The notes under the pieces were generated by a model. It did not search any database and was not told the origin of the DNA. It saw only the letters and a list, made by a program, of their open reading frames with translations. This document shows, piece after piece, positions 25,740 to 36,621 of a stretch of DNA of 64,000 nt. Origin of the DNA: Chondrosia reniformis (lineage: Eukaryota > Porifera > Demospongiae > Chondrillida > Chondrillidae); contig OX359196.1 of NCBI GenBank assembly GCA_947172415.1, positions 3,474,501 through 3,538,500 on the forward strand. The letters are read 5' to 3'. A program made the position numbers and the translations under genes. Numbering within the stretch: position 1 is the stretch's first letter; each line of letters begins with the position of its first letter.

Positions 25740-26239
25740 GTCAGGATCTTGTTAATGTGTAGAAGTGCTTGCAATTGAAAGTCCTTCTTCAGCAACAGGA
25801 TTTTTCAACTTTCTTTAACTAATCGAACCAATTCCATTCTTTCTCGTAGGCATTTTCTTTGAAACCATCGATTTGACTCTGAAGACATACTGACTGACAA
25901 ATACGATCGCAAAATAATGAGTAATTGACTATATATATTGGTTCATGCATGATGACCTTACACCATGTTTTTATAAGGAACGATGTATTATGGGATGATG
26001 CCATAAAATATACGAGGTCGCATCCTGTGGTCAATTACATCATTTTAAACGTCATAGGTATTCTGTAACCTGATTGATTTAAATGTATATTTCAACACAG
26101 AAGCATCCTGTAGCCTTTCTGGTGTCATAATTGGATTCTACACTATTGAAAACCCCTTCCTGCATCAAACCACAACCGGAAATTACTAGGGTACAAAGTC
26201 ACAAAAAAGTAAATGGGAAGTTCTTACTGATATGCACTA

Positions 26240-26683
26240 TACATATAAATAGTACATACATCTAGTACATACAACTAGTACATACAACTAGTACATAAAA
26301 CTAGTACACAGCTTGTCCAAACAACTAGTGCATACAACTAGTACATACAACTAGTACATACAATAGTACATACAACTAGTACATACAACTAGCCCCTACA
26401 ACTAGTAAATATAACTATATAGTAATAGTACATACAACTAGTACGTGCAATTAGCATTTACAACCAGTATATACATACATCCAGTACAAACACATATTAG
26501 TAAATATAAATAGTAAGTACAACTAGTACGTATAACTACTACATATATCTAGTATATAAAACAAGTACATATATCTAGTACATACAAATATAACGAGTTT
26601 ATATAAGTAGTTCATACAACCAGTACATACAACTAGTACTTATAAATAATAGAATAAGGATTCCTTAAAACTGCGTCGAACTT
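26240..26683 (+). repeat. 13-bp satellite
   Basis: Forward satellite between the DDE transposon and the foldback element. No gene is seen. Confidence 0.8.
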
Positions 26684-26977
26684 ATCTTTGGGATGGTACA
26701 TCCTTCGACTTTTGAGCGTTTAAAAACGCAGTTAGTTTTTTTCAATTCTTGGTCAAACGTTTCGACCCTGGGGATCTTCCTTTTCTCATTCTGCTGAGGG
26801 TCACATGACAGGAAGTGGAAATGGCGGGAAAAATCCTCTATAAATAGAGGCAATTCTTCCACTCAACCATCAGTCACTGAGGAAGACCCCCAGGGTCGAA
26901 ACGTTTGACCAAGAATTGAAAAAAAACAACTGCGTTTTTAAACGCTCAAAAGTCGAAGGATGTACCATCCCAAAGAT
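26684..26977. mobile_element. Foldback element with 97-bp inverted arms and hammerhead-like motif
   Basis: Arms 26684-26780 and 26881-26977 are near-perfect inverted repeats around a 100-bp spacer. The spacer holds CCTCTATAAATAGAGG, a near-palindrome containing a TATA box, then CAGTCACTGAGGA. Together with the right arm this gives a hammerhead-like core: CTGAGGA (26877-26883), a GACCC/GGGTC stem, GAAA (26898-26901), CGTTT. The order TATA then ribozyme resembles the PLE pseudo-LTR, so this may be the end of a second PLE-type family in inverted form. No coding capacity. Confidence 0.65.
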
Positions 26978-27098
26978 AGTACTTATAAATAGTATATGCA
27001 ATTAGTACATACAACAATTACACTCAACTAGTACATATAACTACTACATACAATTGGTACATATGAATAGTACAAACAACTAGTACATACAACTAGTA
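26978..27098 (+). repeat. 13-bp satellite
   Basis: Short satellite segment to the palindrome. Confidence 0.8.
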
Positions 27099-27149
27099 CT
27101 AAATATAGGTTCGAATACTAGTATAACTAGTATTCGAACCTATATTTAG
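27099..27149. repeat. Perfect palindrome, 24-bp arms
   Basis: Arms 27099-27122 and 27126-27149 are exact reverse complements with a 3-nt spacer (ATA). The right arm, with one base difference, occurs in ordinary satellite near 10700 (ATTTGAACCTATATTTAG), so the left arm looks like an inverted copy of it. Confidence 0.85.
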
Positions 27150-30100
27150 AACATACAACTCATACCTACAACCAGTACATACAACTATTACCTACATCTA
27201 GTATATATAATTAGTACTTCCATCTAGTATATACAACTAGTTTATGCAATTAGTACATGAAACCAATAAATACAACCAGTACATACAACTACCACATACA
27301 ACTGATTCATACAATTAGCACATAAATACAATTAGTACTTACAATTACCACATACAACTAGTACATACAACTATCAAATACAACTAATAAATATAACTAG
27401 GAATAGTCCATACAACTAGTACATGCAATTAGTACGTGCAACCAGTACATACAACTAGTACATACAACTAGCACCTACAATTAGAAACTATAACCAGTAA
27501 TAGTACATGCAACTAGTACATGCAATTAGTCCATGCAACCAGTTCATACAGCTACTACATAAGAGTGGTACATATACCTGGTACATACACATATTAATAG
27601 TACATATAAATAGTACGAACAACTTGTGCAAATAACTAAGACATACAACTAGTACATATATCTAATACATACAAATATAACGAGTACATATAAGTAGTAC
27701 ATACAACAATTACACACAACTAGTCCATTTAACTAGTACATAAAACTAGTATCTAGTACATACAACTAGTACCTACCTACTACCTAATATAACTAGTATT
27801 AGAATCTACAAATAGAACATACAACTACCACATACAACTACCACATACAACTAATACATACATCTAGTACATATAAATAGTACACACAACAACTACATCT
27901 ATCTAGTACATACAACTAGTACATATAACTAGTATATATAGCTACTACATATGAATAGTACTTATACATATAACTAGTACATAACAATAGTACATACAAC
28001 AAGTACAAAAAATTAGTTCCTTCCTAATACCTAGTATAACTTGTACTGGAACCTGCAACTAGTTCAAACGACAAGTACATACAACTAGTACATACAATTA
28101 GTCACTTGTACATACAACTAGTACATACAATTAGTCACTAGTACATACAACTAGTACATATAACTGGTACATATAACTGGCACATATAAATAGTACATAT
28201 AAATAGTACATACAACTAGTTCATAAGAGTAGTATATACAACTAGTACATGCAACTAGTATCTAGTACATACAATTACAACCTATCTAGTACCTAGTATA
28301 ACTAGTACATTAACCAACAACTAGTACATACACATAGTACATACAACTAGTACATACAACTAGTACATACTATTAGTGTGTACAACTAGAAACTAGTACA
28401 TACTACTAGTTCATAGAACGAGTACATAATACTAGAACATACAACTTGTATATGCAACTAGTTCATAGCCAATATTTATGACTAGTATATACATACAACT
28501 AGTACGTACAACTGTTACACAACTATTACATACAATTAGTACATTCCATTAGTACCAACAATTCGAACAAACAACTACTACATACACTTTCTACATACAA
28601 CTAGTATCTACAACTAGTAAATATAACTAGGACTAGTACATAAAACTCGTGCATACAACTAGTACATGCTACTAGTACATACAACTAGTACACACCAAAT
28701 AATACACACAAATAGAAAATGCAATTAGTACTTGCAACTAGTACATTCAATTAGGACATACAACTAGACCAAACAACTAGGTCAAATAACTATTACATAT
28801 ACCCACTACATATACCCAGTAAATACACATATACCTTCTAATTAAATATAGTACATACCACTAGTACTTACAGCTAGAGCATACAACTAGTACATATAAC
28901 TAGTCCATACATATATAAATGGTACTTATAAATAGTACATACACATAGTACATATATACAAAGAGTAGATACAACTAGTACATACAACTATAAACTAGTA
29001 CATACAACTAGTTCATAGAACGAGAACATAATACTAGAATGTACAACTTGTATACACAACTTGTATATAGCTGCTACATACAACTAGTTCATACGTAAAA
29101 CTGGTGCGTCCAACTCGTACATAACTAGTACCTGAAACTAGTAAATATAACTAGTGCTAGCACATAAAACTAGTACATGCAACTAGTACATCAAAATACT
29201 ACACACCACCAGTACATACAACTAGTACACACTACCAGTACAAACAACTAGGACATACAACCGAATATAAAACTAGTAGACACCAACCAATACATATAAC
29301 TAGTATATACACATATAACTTGTCCATATAAATAGTACATGCATCTAGTGCATACAACTAGTACATACAACTATAACATAAAACTAGTACATACAACTAG
29401 TACACACTACTAGTAAATTCTACTAGTACGTATAACAAGTACAAACAAGTAATACATATAACTAGTACATATAAATAGTACATGCATCTAGTACATACCA
29501 CTAGTCCATACGACTAGTACCTATGACTTGAACATACACATATAAATAGTACACACAACTAGGACATTAAACTAGAACTCCAACTAGTATTACATATAAC
29601 TAGTGCCTACTTAGTAACTAGATTTACTAGTACTGAAACTTACTAGTCCTACTACATACAACTAGTTTATACAACTAGAAAATATAGCTAGTTCTAACAA
29701 CTAGTATATACAACCACTACATACAACTATTAGACACAACTAGTACATTCTACTAGTACGTATAACAAGTACAAACAAGTAATACATATAACTAGTACAT
29801 ACAACTAGTACATACAACTAGCACATACAACTAGGCTAACAACTACTTCATACAACTTGTACTTACAACTATATAGTACCTATGATTGAAACATACACAT
29901 AAAATTAGTACATATAAATAGTACATACAACTAGGACATTAAACTAGAACTCCAACTAGTATTACATTTTACTAGTGCCTACTTAGTAAATAGATTAACT
30001 AGTACTGAAGCTTACTAGAACTAGTACATACAACCAGTTCATAAACATATATATATAACTAGTGCACACAGCTTATACTAGTACACATAATTTTTACCTA

Positions 30101-31235
30101 CAACTAGTAATTATAACTAGTACTAGTATGTACAACTAGTAAATACAACTACTACATAGAACTAATAAATACAACTAGTACATAAAACTAATACACAGCT
30201 AGTACAAACAATTAGTGCATACAACTAGTACATACAAATAGTACATACAAATATAACGAATTCATATAAGTAGTTCAAACAACCCGTACATACAACTAGT
30301 ACTTATAAATAGCATATACAACTAGTATATACATACAACAATTACACTCAACTAGTACATATAACCACTACATACAATTGGTACATATAAATAGTACAAA
30401 CAACTAGTTCATACAACTAGTATCTCGTACATACAACTGGTACCTACCTAGTAGAACTAGTAGTGGAACCTACAACTAGTATATTCAACTAGTACATACA
30501 TCAAGTGCATACAATTAGTACACATAAATAGTACACACAACTAGTACATACCACTAGTACATACAACTGGTACATATAAATAATAAATACAACTAATACA
30601 TAGCTAGTACAGACAACTAGTGCATAAAACGTGCACATACAACTGTTTCATATCTAGTACACACAACTAGTACATACAACTAGTAAATATAACTAGTGCT
30701 AGTGCATAGAACTAGTGTATACAACTATTTCATAAAATTCGTACATACAATTAGTACATGCAACTAGTACACACAACTAGTACACATAAATATAACCAGT
30801 ACTATTACACAAACATATAACTAGTACATACACATATAACTGGTACTTATAAATAGTACATACACATAGTACATACACATAGTACATACGAAGAGTACAT
30901 AAAAATATTACATATAACTAGAAACTAGTACATACAAGTATTTCATAGAATGAGTACATAATACTAGAACGTACAACTTGTATATACAACTAGTAGATAG
31001 CTACTACATACAACTCTTATATACGTACAACTCAATACATACAACTGGCACATAACTAGTACATATAACTAGTTCATACAACTAGTATCTAGTACAAACA
31101 ACTAGTGCCTTCCTAGGTCCTAGTATTACTAGTTTTTGTACCTATATTTAGAACATAAAACTTTTACATACAACTAGTACATACAACTATTACCTACATC
31201 TAGTACATATAAATAGTACATGCATCTGGTACATA
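27150..31235 (+). repeat. 13-bp satellite, higher-order arrays
   Basis: Forward satellite. 28250-29100 is a close paralog of the satellite around PLE copy C (34080-34343 and 36058-36621) and provides its empty site at 28530-28550. 29260-30130 resembles the 1644-5825 block. No gene in these 4 kb. Confidence 0.85.
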
Positions 31236-31898
31236 TAGTGCAAATCCATAAAAACTTCCCATTTCTATAAAAGGTATGGTAGGATGCAAATGTGTTTAAT
31301 TTAAAATTGGTACAGTAAAATAGTACCAAATTTACTCACATTGAGTAACCGTGGTTGCCTATCTAAGAAATTTAAAATGAGGTTGCTGTGAGAACGTATG
31401 ATGGCGCAATATCTATAAACATCTGCAGATCTTTTAGTAATTCTTATTAAAATTTGGACCTATTCACGATCATATAAGACAGTTGGGAAAATATTCATGC
31501 CTGGAATCTTAAGTATAATATTATACAATTTTTTACACAGAAGCTTTGAGCCCTAACTTCTTTCTCTGTGATATTATAAGTGTTAAAATTTAAAATATGC
31601 GCTTAATTTTATGAAGTTTATTGACCTATTTAAAAAAAGGAAAATTAGCTATACCTCCAAAATTTATTCACAATAATCTTTTATTTATAAACAAATTTTA
31701 CACAGAAGAAAATTTGAATTTAATAAAATATGATGAAAAAAAGTTAGTTTAAATTAACCTCATTATCATATATTTGTATAGTTATTTGATATTTAGTTAT
31801 TGTTATTTTTAAACATTACTTTCTGTTTCTCATACCTTTCTGTGTGATGTGTACACCTTATACTTGTCATTTGCTTGATACCCTGTGAATCCTTATCT

Positions 31899-32153
31899 CT
31901 ATGCATGCATGTAATTTCTAGATTTCCTGAAGTACTTCCTAATTGTGTCCACTGATACACTCTCTAAAGCAGGTGAAATTGTGCGTTTTTGACCTTCAAA
32001 AGTATAATTGCGTTTGTTTCTGGGATATTGTTTTGCTTTTTCCCAAACTCTTTCTATTGGATTAAGCTCAGGATGAAACTTGATTAAAAAATGCTTGCAT
32101 TTCATATCTTCTCGGTAACCTTTCAACTTTATTCTTCTCATGCCTGAAATCAA
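31899..32153 (-). pseudogene. DDE transposase C-terminal fragment (catalytic Glu), copy 2
   Basis: GYREDMKCKHFLIKFHPELN then PIERVWEKAKQY and a C-terminal helix region ending YMHA. The third acidic residue is the Glu in NPIE. As in copy 1, it is out of frame with DFRHEKNKVER upstream. Confidence 0.7.
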
Positions 32154-32171
32154 TAAAGGATGAGAGCTTTT

Positions 32172-32399
32172 TCACCATTTCAACTTTGTATTAACACCCC
32201 TTTCCTCTAGTACAATCTTCAATCCCTTAGGTATGCCATCATCTAGAGTCATCCTTTGAGGTGCTCCATTTATCAGGTAACTGGGGGATAATCGCATTAC
32301 TGGCTGTTTACCGCCAGGACCTACATTCATCCTTGATGTGATTAGGGCATCATCATCAAAAGCAGTGTGAATCTTGGCTTGATCAAAGACAATGATCAC
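32172..32399 (-). pseudogene. DDE transposase second-Asp region, copy 2
   Basis: MIIVFDQAKIHTAFDDDALI holds the second catalytic Asp, followed by MNVGPGGKQPVMR and GLKIVLEERGVNTK. A 13-bp deletion near 32190, relative to copy 1 (which reads GMGKVDMVKKL), ends it. Confidence 0.7.
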
Positions 32400-32409
32400 A
32401 TCGTAAATC

Positions 32410-32931
32410 CTAGGGGATATTTAAAAGCTGCAATTTTTGCAGCCTTAGATACCTGTGCACAAACGTTTTTTCAGCAGTAAAATATCCTTCATTCTCTGCA
32501 CCAATATCGAGCACTTCTCTAGCCAGCATTGGAACATCTGAACCATCTTCATCCCGTCTACTTATCTCAAATTGTGAGAGCTGTAAAAGGCCATTGAATT
32601 CATCCAAAAAGTCTGTTACCATTATTCCTCTACCCTGATCTTTTGGTTGAAGAGGATACTTTCCTTTTTCATGCCATGAATAACTAACTCCCTCATTGGA
32701 ATGAAAAGTACTTTCATCATGGTAAATAAGCAGAAGATATTTGTCTGCATCAGGGTTCCCTAGAGGATAAGGATGGATTCCATCCATTGGTGTGGGTGGT
32801 GGTTTGTGGGAGTTTTCTAATTCTTGCATCATATGTAAGAAATTATTTCGATCTGTTACTATGTCAGCCCTTTCATGGCCATCAACATACCCTTTGCTCA
32901 TTTTAGAATATTCAAACCCTGCATTTTTCAT
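32410..32931 (-). CDS. DDE transposase first-Asp region, copy 2 (fragment)
   Basis: 173 codons. GYVDGHERADIVTDRNNFL and LLLIYHDESTFHSNEGVSYS carry the first catalytic Asp in the conserved HDEST context, followed by GIMVTDFLDEFNGLLQL and a region to LQLLNIP. This copy keeps the frame that copy 1 loses after VTDF. The end is shifted relative to the second-Asp fragment. Confidence 0.7.
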   Translation of the reverse strand: MKNAGFEYSKMSKGYVDGHERADIVTDRNNFLHMMQELENSHKPPPTPMDGIHPYPLGNPDADKYLLLIYHDESTFHSNEGVSYSWHEKGKYPLQPKDQGRGIMVTDFLDEFNGLLQLSQFEISRRDEDGSDVPMLAREVLDIGAENEGYFTAEKTFVHRYLRLQKLQLLNIP

Positions 32932-33342
32932 CTACCTCCAAGCTGACATTGCTGATATGGAATGAGGACTTCCCACTGTAACTGGAATACGTGATGCAAG
33001 TGTGGGCAATAAAACCATGTTTATGAAATTTTGAAAGCTAGCAATATTTATTGTGCAATTTCTTTTACCAGTGTGCATCCTGAGCCACTCTATTGCCTTA
33101 GCTTGAACCTTTTCATTTTTTATTAGTCCAATCCTCTCCCACTGACCTCTTCCATCATTTACTAGTTCTCCTTGTAATCTATAGAAATCTTGATGCCACT
33201 TTCTAATGGACCTTTCTGATATGCCAGTGTAGCTTGAGGTTATTTCTGCTGCCTTCCTTTTAGTCCGCACTGTATGAAGAAGTGCATCCATTAGCATGAT
33301 ACCTGCATGTGTAGAATTGCAGTTGGTTGTTATGAAATCCAC
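32932..33342 (-). pseudogene. DDE transposase HTH-like region, copy 2
   Basis: Carries LMDALLHTVRTKRKAAEITS, GISERSIRKWHQDF and PVTVGSPHSISAMSAWR, matching copy 1. A two-base loss near 33303 and a change near 32932 separate it from its neighbours. Confidence 0.65.
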
Positions 33343-33704
33343 TCTTTGAGTATTGTTTGGGCATCATCACTGCTAAATTCATATTCATTATCACTGTCAT
33401 TACTGTCTTCTGGACTACTATCACTGGATTGTGTTTGAGCAAGCATTAAACTGGAAGATTCCCTTTCAATTTCGGATGGCATTTCCTCATCTTCTGTTAC
33501 ATTTAGATTAGGTAAGCCTAGAACGGTCATGTCAGGATCTTGTTCATGTGTAGAAGTGCTTGCAATTGAAAGTCCTTCTTCAGCAACAGGATCTTTTCGA
33601 CTTTCTTTAGCTAATCGAACAAATTCCATTCTTTCTCGTAGGCGTTTTCTTTGAAACCATCGATTTGAATTTGAAGATATAGTGACTAACAAATACGATC
33701 GCAA
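33330..33704 (-). pseudogene. DDE transposase N-terminus, copy 2
   Basis: MRSYLLVTISSNSNRWFQRK, then basic and acidic stretches to DDAQTILKEWIS, where a TAA stops it. Copy 1 reads QQP at this point, so the stop is a mutation. Preserves the likely true start of the transposase. Confidence 0.65.
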
Positions 33705-34035
33705 AATAATGAGTAATTGACTATATAAATTGGTTCATGCATGATGACCTTACATCATGTTTTTATAAGGAACGATGTAAAATGGGATGATGTCATAAAA
33801 TATACGAGGTTGCAGCCTGTGGTCAATTACATCATGGTAAACAATATAAGTATTCCGTAACCTGATTGGTTAAAATGTATATTTCAACACAGAAGCATCC
33901 TGTACCCTTTCTGATGTCATAATTGGATTCTACACTATTGAAAACCCCTTCCCGCATCAAACCACAACCGGAAATTACTAGGGTACAAAGTCACAGTTAA
34001 AAAAGTAAATGGGAAGTTCTTACTGATATGCACTT

Positions 34036-34343
34036 TAAAAATTTAACTAGTTCATATAAGTAGTTCATACAACATGCAACTAGTCTAGTACATACAACTA
34101 CAACCTATCTAGTACCTAGTATAACTAGTACATGAACCAACAACTAGTACATACACATAGTACATACAACTAGTACATACTACTAGTGTGTACAACTAGA
34201 AACTAGTACATACTACTAGTTCATAGAACAAGTACATAATACTAGAACATACAACTTGTATATGCAACTAGTTCATAGCTAATATTTATGACTAGTATAT
34301 ACATACAACTAGTACGTACAACTGTTACATAACTATTACATAC
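34036..34343 (+). repeat. 13-bp satellite
   Basis: Ends CATAC (34339-34343), the left target duplication of PLE copy C. Paralogous to 28250-28535. Confidence 0.85.
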
Positions 34344-34455
34344 TAGTTAAATGTACAGTAGAACCCCAACAGTTAATTAGGAAACACATAGATTTCTTAA
34401 ACTAGAGAACTTAGAACCTAAACCAGACTGGTGTAACCTTCCCTCTTTTTACTGG

Positions 34456-35610
34456 ATGCCTAAGCTACATAAGAACCCTTACAGCTACAGATTCATAGCT
34501 GCCTCTCACAAATGTACTACCAAACCCCTTTCTAGATTTCTAAATTCGGCACTCAGACTAATTCTCAAACATTTTAGAGAATACTGCCTAGGTATATATA
34601 GGAATACTGGTGTTAATGCCTTTTGGATAATAGAAAACTCACTAGAAGTCTTAGATAGTCTTAGGTCTATACCCACTAGAAAAGCCCAGCTAGCTAGTTT
34701 TGATTTTTCTACATTATATACAGCGATCCCCCATAACCTACTTAAAGATAAGATTACTAACCTAATTTATAGTGCCTATACCTGTAGAAAGTCCCAATAT
34801 ATAGAAGTCTGTCAGGATAAAGCCTTTTGGTCTAACAATGTCTCCAATAAAGCAGTCACAGCTGTTCATTTAGTAGAGCTCTTTAATTACCTTATTGACA
34901 ACATTTATGTATGTGTAGACGGTTCTGTATTTAAGCAATGTGTAGGTATCCCTATGGGTACTGACTGTGCCCCTGTAGTTGCTAATCTTTTTCTGTTTGC
35001 CTATGAATATGAGTTTAAGAAAGGACTACTTAAGGATAACATCACCCTAGCTATTAAATTTTCCAATACTTATAGGTATATTGATGACCTTTTACGTATT
35101 AACAACAAGGATTTTAAACTGTCAATTAGTGATATTTACCCCAAAGAACTTATTCTTAAAAAGACAAATACCAGCCCTAAAAAATCCCCCTTTTTAGACT
35201 TAGATATAACCATTACTAACAATCAATTTATCACTAAAGTATATGATAAGCGAGAGGACTTTAACTTTGATATAGTAAATTTCCCCCATTTAGATAGTAA
35301 TATTCCTAATACCCCAGCCTATGGTGTCTTTATTTCACAACTAATTAGGTATTCTAGAATATGTAGCGACTTCTCCAGTTTTCAGGCTAAAAGTTTGCAG
35401 TTATGCAGTAGGCTTATTAAGCAGGGTTACAAATACTTTAAGCTAAAATCAACCTTTAAAACCTTCCTATCCCGGCAGCCTCTAGTTAGAATCAAGTATA
35501 AGCAAAAAGTAGCTAGTATGCTTAAGTACTGTCTTGTGTTACCCCATATTGTGTTACCCCACCTCCAAAGAAATGTTACTACTAGAAGACCTAAGGGTAG
35601 ACTTACGTAA
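34456..35610 (+). CDS. PLE reverse transcriptase core, copy C
   Basis: 384 codons open from MPKLHKNPYSYRFIAASHK to the natural end QRNVTTRRPKGRLT. Motif A is DFSTLYTAIPH (about 83-93), motif B GIPMGTDCAPVVANLFLF (164-181) and motif C YRYIDDLL (206-213) with both catalytic Asp residues; the following LDLDITI is at about 247-253. The basic C-terminal tail is where classical Penelope would carry GIY-YIG; it is absent here, supporting the N-terminal endonuclease arrangement seen at 11945. The ATG is internal to the full protein: upstream, one A missing from a run near 34400 breaks the frame, and the 5' part was never inserted. It copies element RNA at a nicked target. Confidence 0.88.
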   Translation: MPKLHKNPYSYRFIAASHKCTTKPLSRFLNSALRLILKHFREYCLGIYRNTGVNAFWIIENSLEVLDSLRSIPTRKAQLASFDFSTLYTAIPHNLLKDKITNLIYSAYTCRKSQYIEVCQDKAFWSNNVSNKAVTAVHLVELFNYLIDNIYVCVDGSVFKQCVGIPMGTDCAPVVANLFLFAYEYEFKKGLLKDNITLAIKFSNTYRYIDDLLRINNKDFKLSISDIYPKELILKKTNTSPKKSPFLDLDITITNNQFITKVYDKREDFNFDIVNFPHLDSNIPNTPAYGVFISQLIRYSRICSDFSSFQAKSLQLCSRLIKQGYKYFKLKSTFKTFLSRQPLVRIKYKQKVASMLKYCLVLPHIVLPHLQRNVTTRRPKGRLT

Positions 35611-35786
35611 TATTTCCTACTTGTGTCTATAGTTATGCTGAGTCTGTTTTACCTGTACAAGCAAGATTACTAATAGATTTATAATTAATTCATAAAAGTT
35701 AATTGGACCTACATTCCTTTCATAAAATTAAATTTCATCATGTGTCTTAGTTAACACCTTATTTAACTTTTGGCGCCAAAATAGTG

Positions 35787-35793
35787 TATATAA
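35787..35793 (+). promoter_or_regulatory. TATA box with palindromic TTTTGGCGCCAAAA upstream, PLE copy C
   Basis: TATATAA lies 6 bp after the 14-bp perfect palindrome at 35768-35781. The palindrome contains TTTGGCGC, similar to E2F sites. Copies A and B have CA in place of the central CG. Confidence 0.5.
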
Positions 35794-35859
35794 GGCCCCT
35801 AGATTTAGCATAGTGAGCCAAGGATTCACAGAAGATCAAGATAAAGAAAAAGACAAAGA

Positions 35860-35916
35860 CTCCCAGGATCACTGATGAAGGGTGGAATTCCCAGAAACGG
35901 CTGTCTGACCCAGTGG
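35860..35916 (+). ncRNA. Hammerhead-like motif, PLE copy C (best helix II)
   Basis: CTGATGA at 35872-35878, helix II GGG (35880-35882) with CCC (35890-35892) and a 7-nt loop, A-A mismatch at the base, GAAA at 35894-35897, AC/GT helix III, GTC at 35903-35905. Predicted cleavage after 35905. Most likely of the PLE copies to be active. Confidence 0.68.
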
Positions 35917-36057
35917 AGAAGAAGATGAAAGAAGGGAAAAGAAGGAAGAAAAGACTACTGTATCTTCATCTAAAGCTCTCTTTAGGTTTAGTTCCCCTAT
36001 AGGCTCTTTTTACAGAATAGGCATATAGCATGTAGGAAAATGGTATCTTAGATTTTT

Positions 36058-36621
36058 CATACAATTAGTACATTCCACTAGTACAAACAATTCCAACAAA
36101 CAACTACTACATACAACTTCTACATACAACTAGAATCTACAACTAGTGAAAATAACTAGAACTAGTACATAAAACGCATGCATACACCTAGCACATGCTA
36201 CTAATACATACAACTAGTACATACCAAATAATACACACAACTAGAACATGCAATTAGTACTTGCTACTAGTACATTCAACTAGTAAATACAACTAGACCA
36301 AACAACTAGGTCAAATAACTATTACCTATACCTACTACATATACCCAGTAAATACACATATACCTTCTAATTATATATAGTACATACAACTAGTACATAC
36401 AGCTAGTGCGTGCAACTAGTACATATAACTAGTCCATACCCATATAACTGGTATTTATGTACAGTACTTACACATAGTACATATATACAAAGAGTACATA
36501 CAACTTGTACATACAACTAGTACATACAACTATAAACTAGTTCATACAACTAGTTCATAGAACGAGAACATAATACTTAAATGTACAACTTGTATACACA
36601 ACTTGTGTATAGCTGCTACAT
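36058..36621 (+). repeat. 13-bp satellite
   Basis: Continues the paralog of 28535-29080. Ends at CAT (36619-36621), the junction of the next insertion. Confidence 0.85.

Larger units (their letters stand above)
23429..26239 (-). mobile_element. DDE transposon copy 1 (2.8 kb)
   Basis: Bounded by terminal inverted repeats of about 28 bp (TAGTGCATATCARTAARAAC, then TTCC) with TA on both outer sides, as for Tc1/mariner-like elements. It codes on the minus strand for a DDE transposase now in several frames. The left third (23460-24060) is AT-rich and non-coding. A second copy lies at 31236-34035 with different flanks, so the two are separate insertions. Confidence 0.82.
31236..34035 (-). mobile_element. 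DDE transposon copy 2 (2.8 kb)
   Basis: Second copy of the element at 23429. The left end TAGTGCAAATCCATAAAAAC has two changes; the right end GATATGCACT is intact. Left flank is TA; the right reads T then TA, probably one substitution. The coding frame is broken at several sites not shared with copy 1, and at one that is shared. Confidence 0.82.
34344..36057 (+). mobile_element. PLE copy C, 5'-truncated (1.7 kb)
   Basis: Homology starts at 34348 within the RT and runs to GATTTTT at 36057. CATAC at 34339-34343 and 36058-36062 is the target duplication. The paralogous empty site reads ATTACATACAATTAGTACAT near 28525. TAGT at 34344-34347 is extra sequence at the 5' junction. Contains the best preserved RT core and 3' region in the window. 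Confidence 0.9.

Noticed and set aside
25819..26034. 71-codon ORF upstream of transposase copy 1
   Set aside because: Comparison with copy 2 shows it is the mutated 5' region of the transposon in a different frame.
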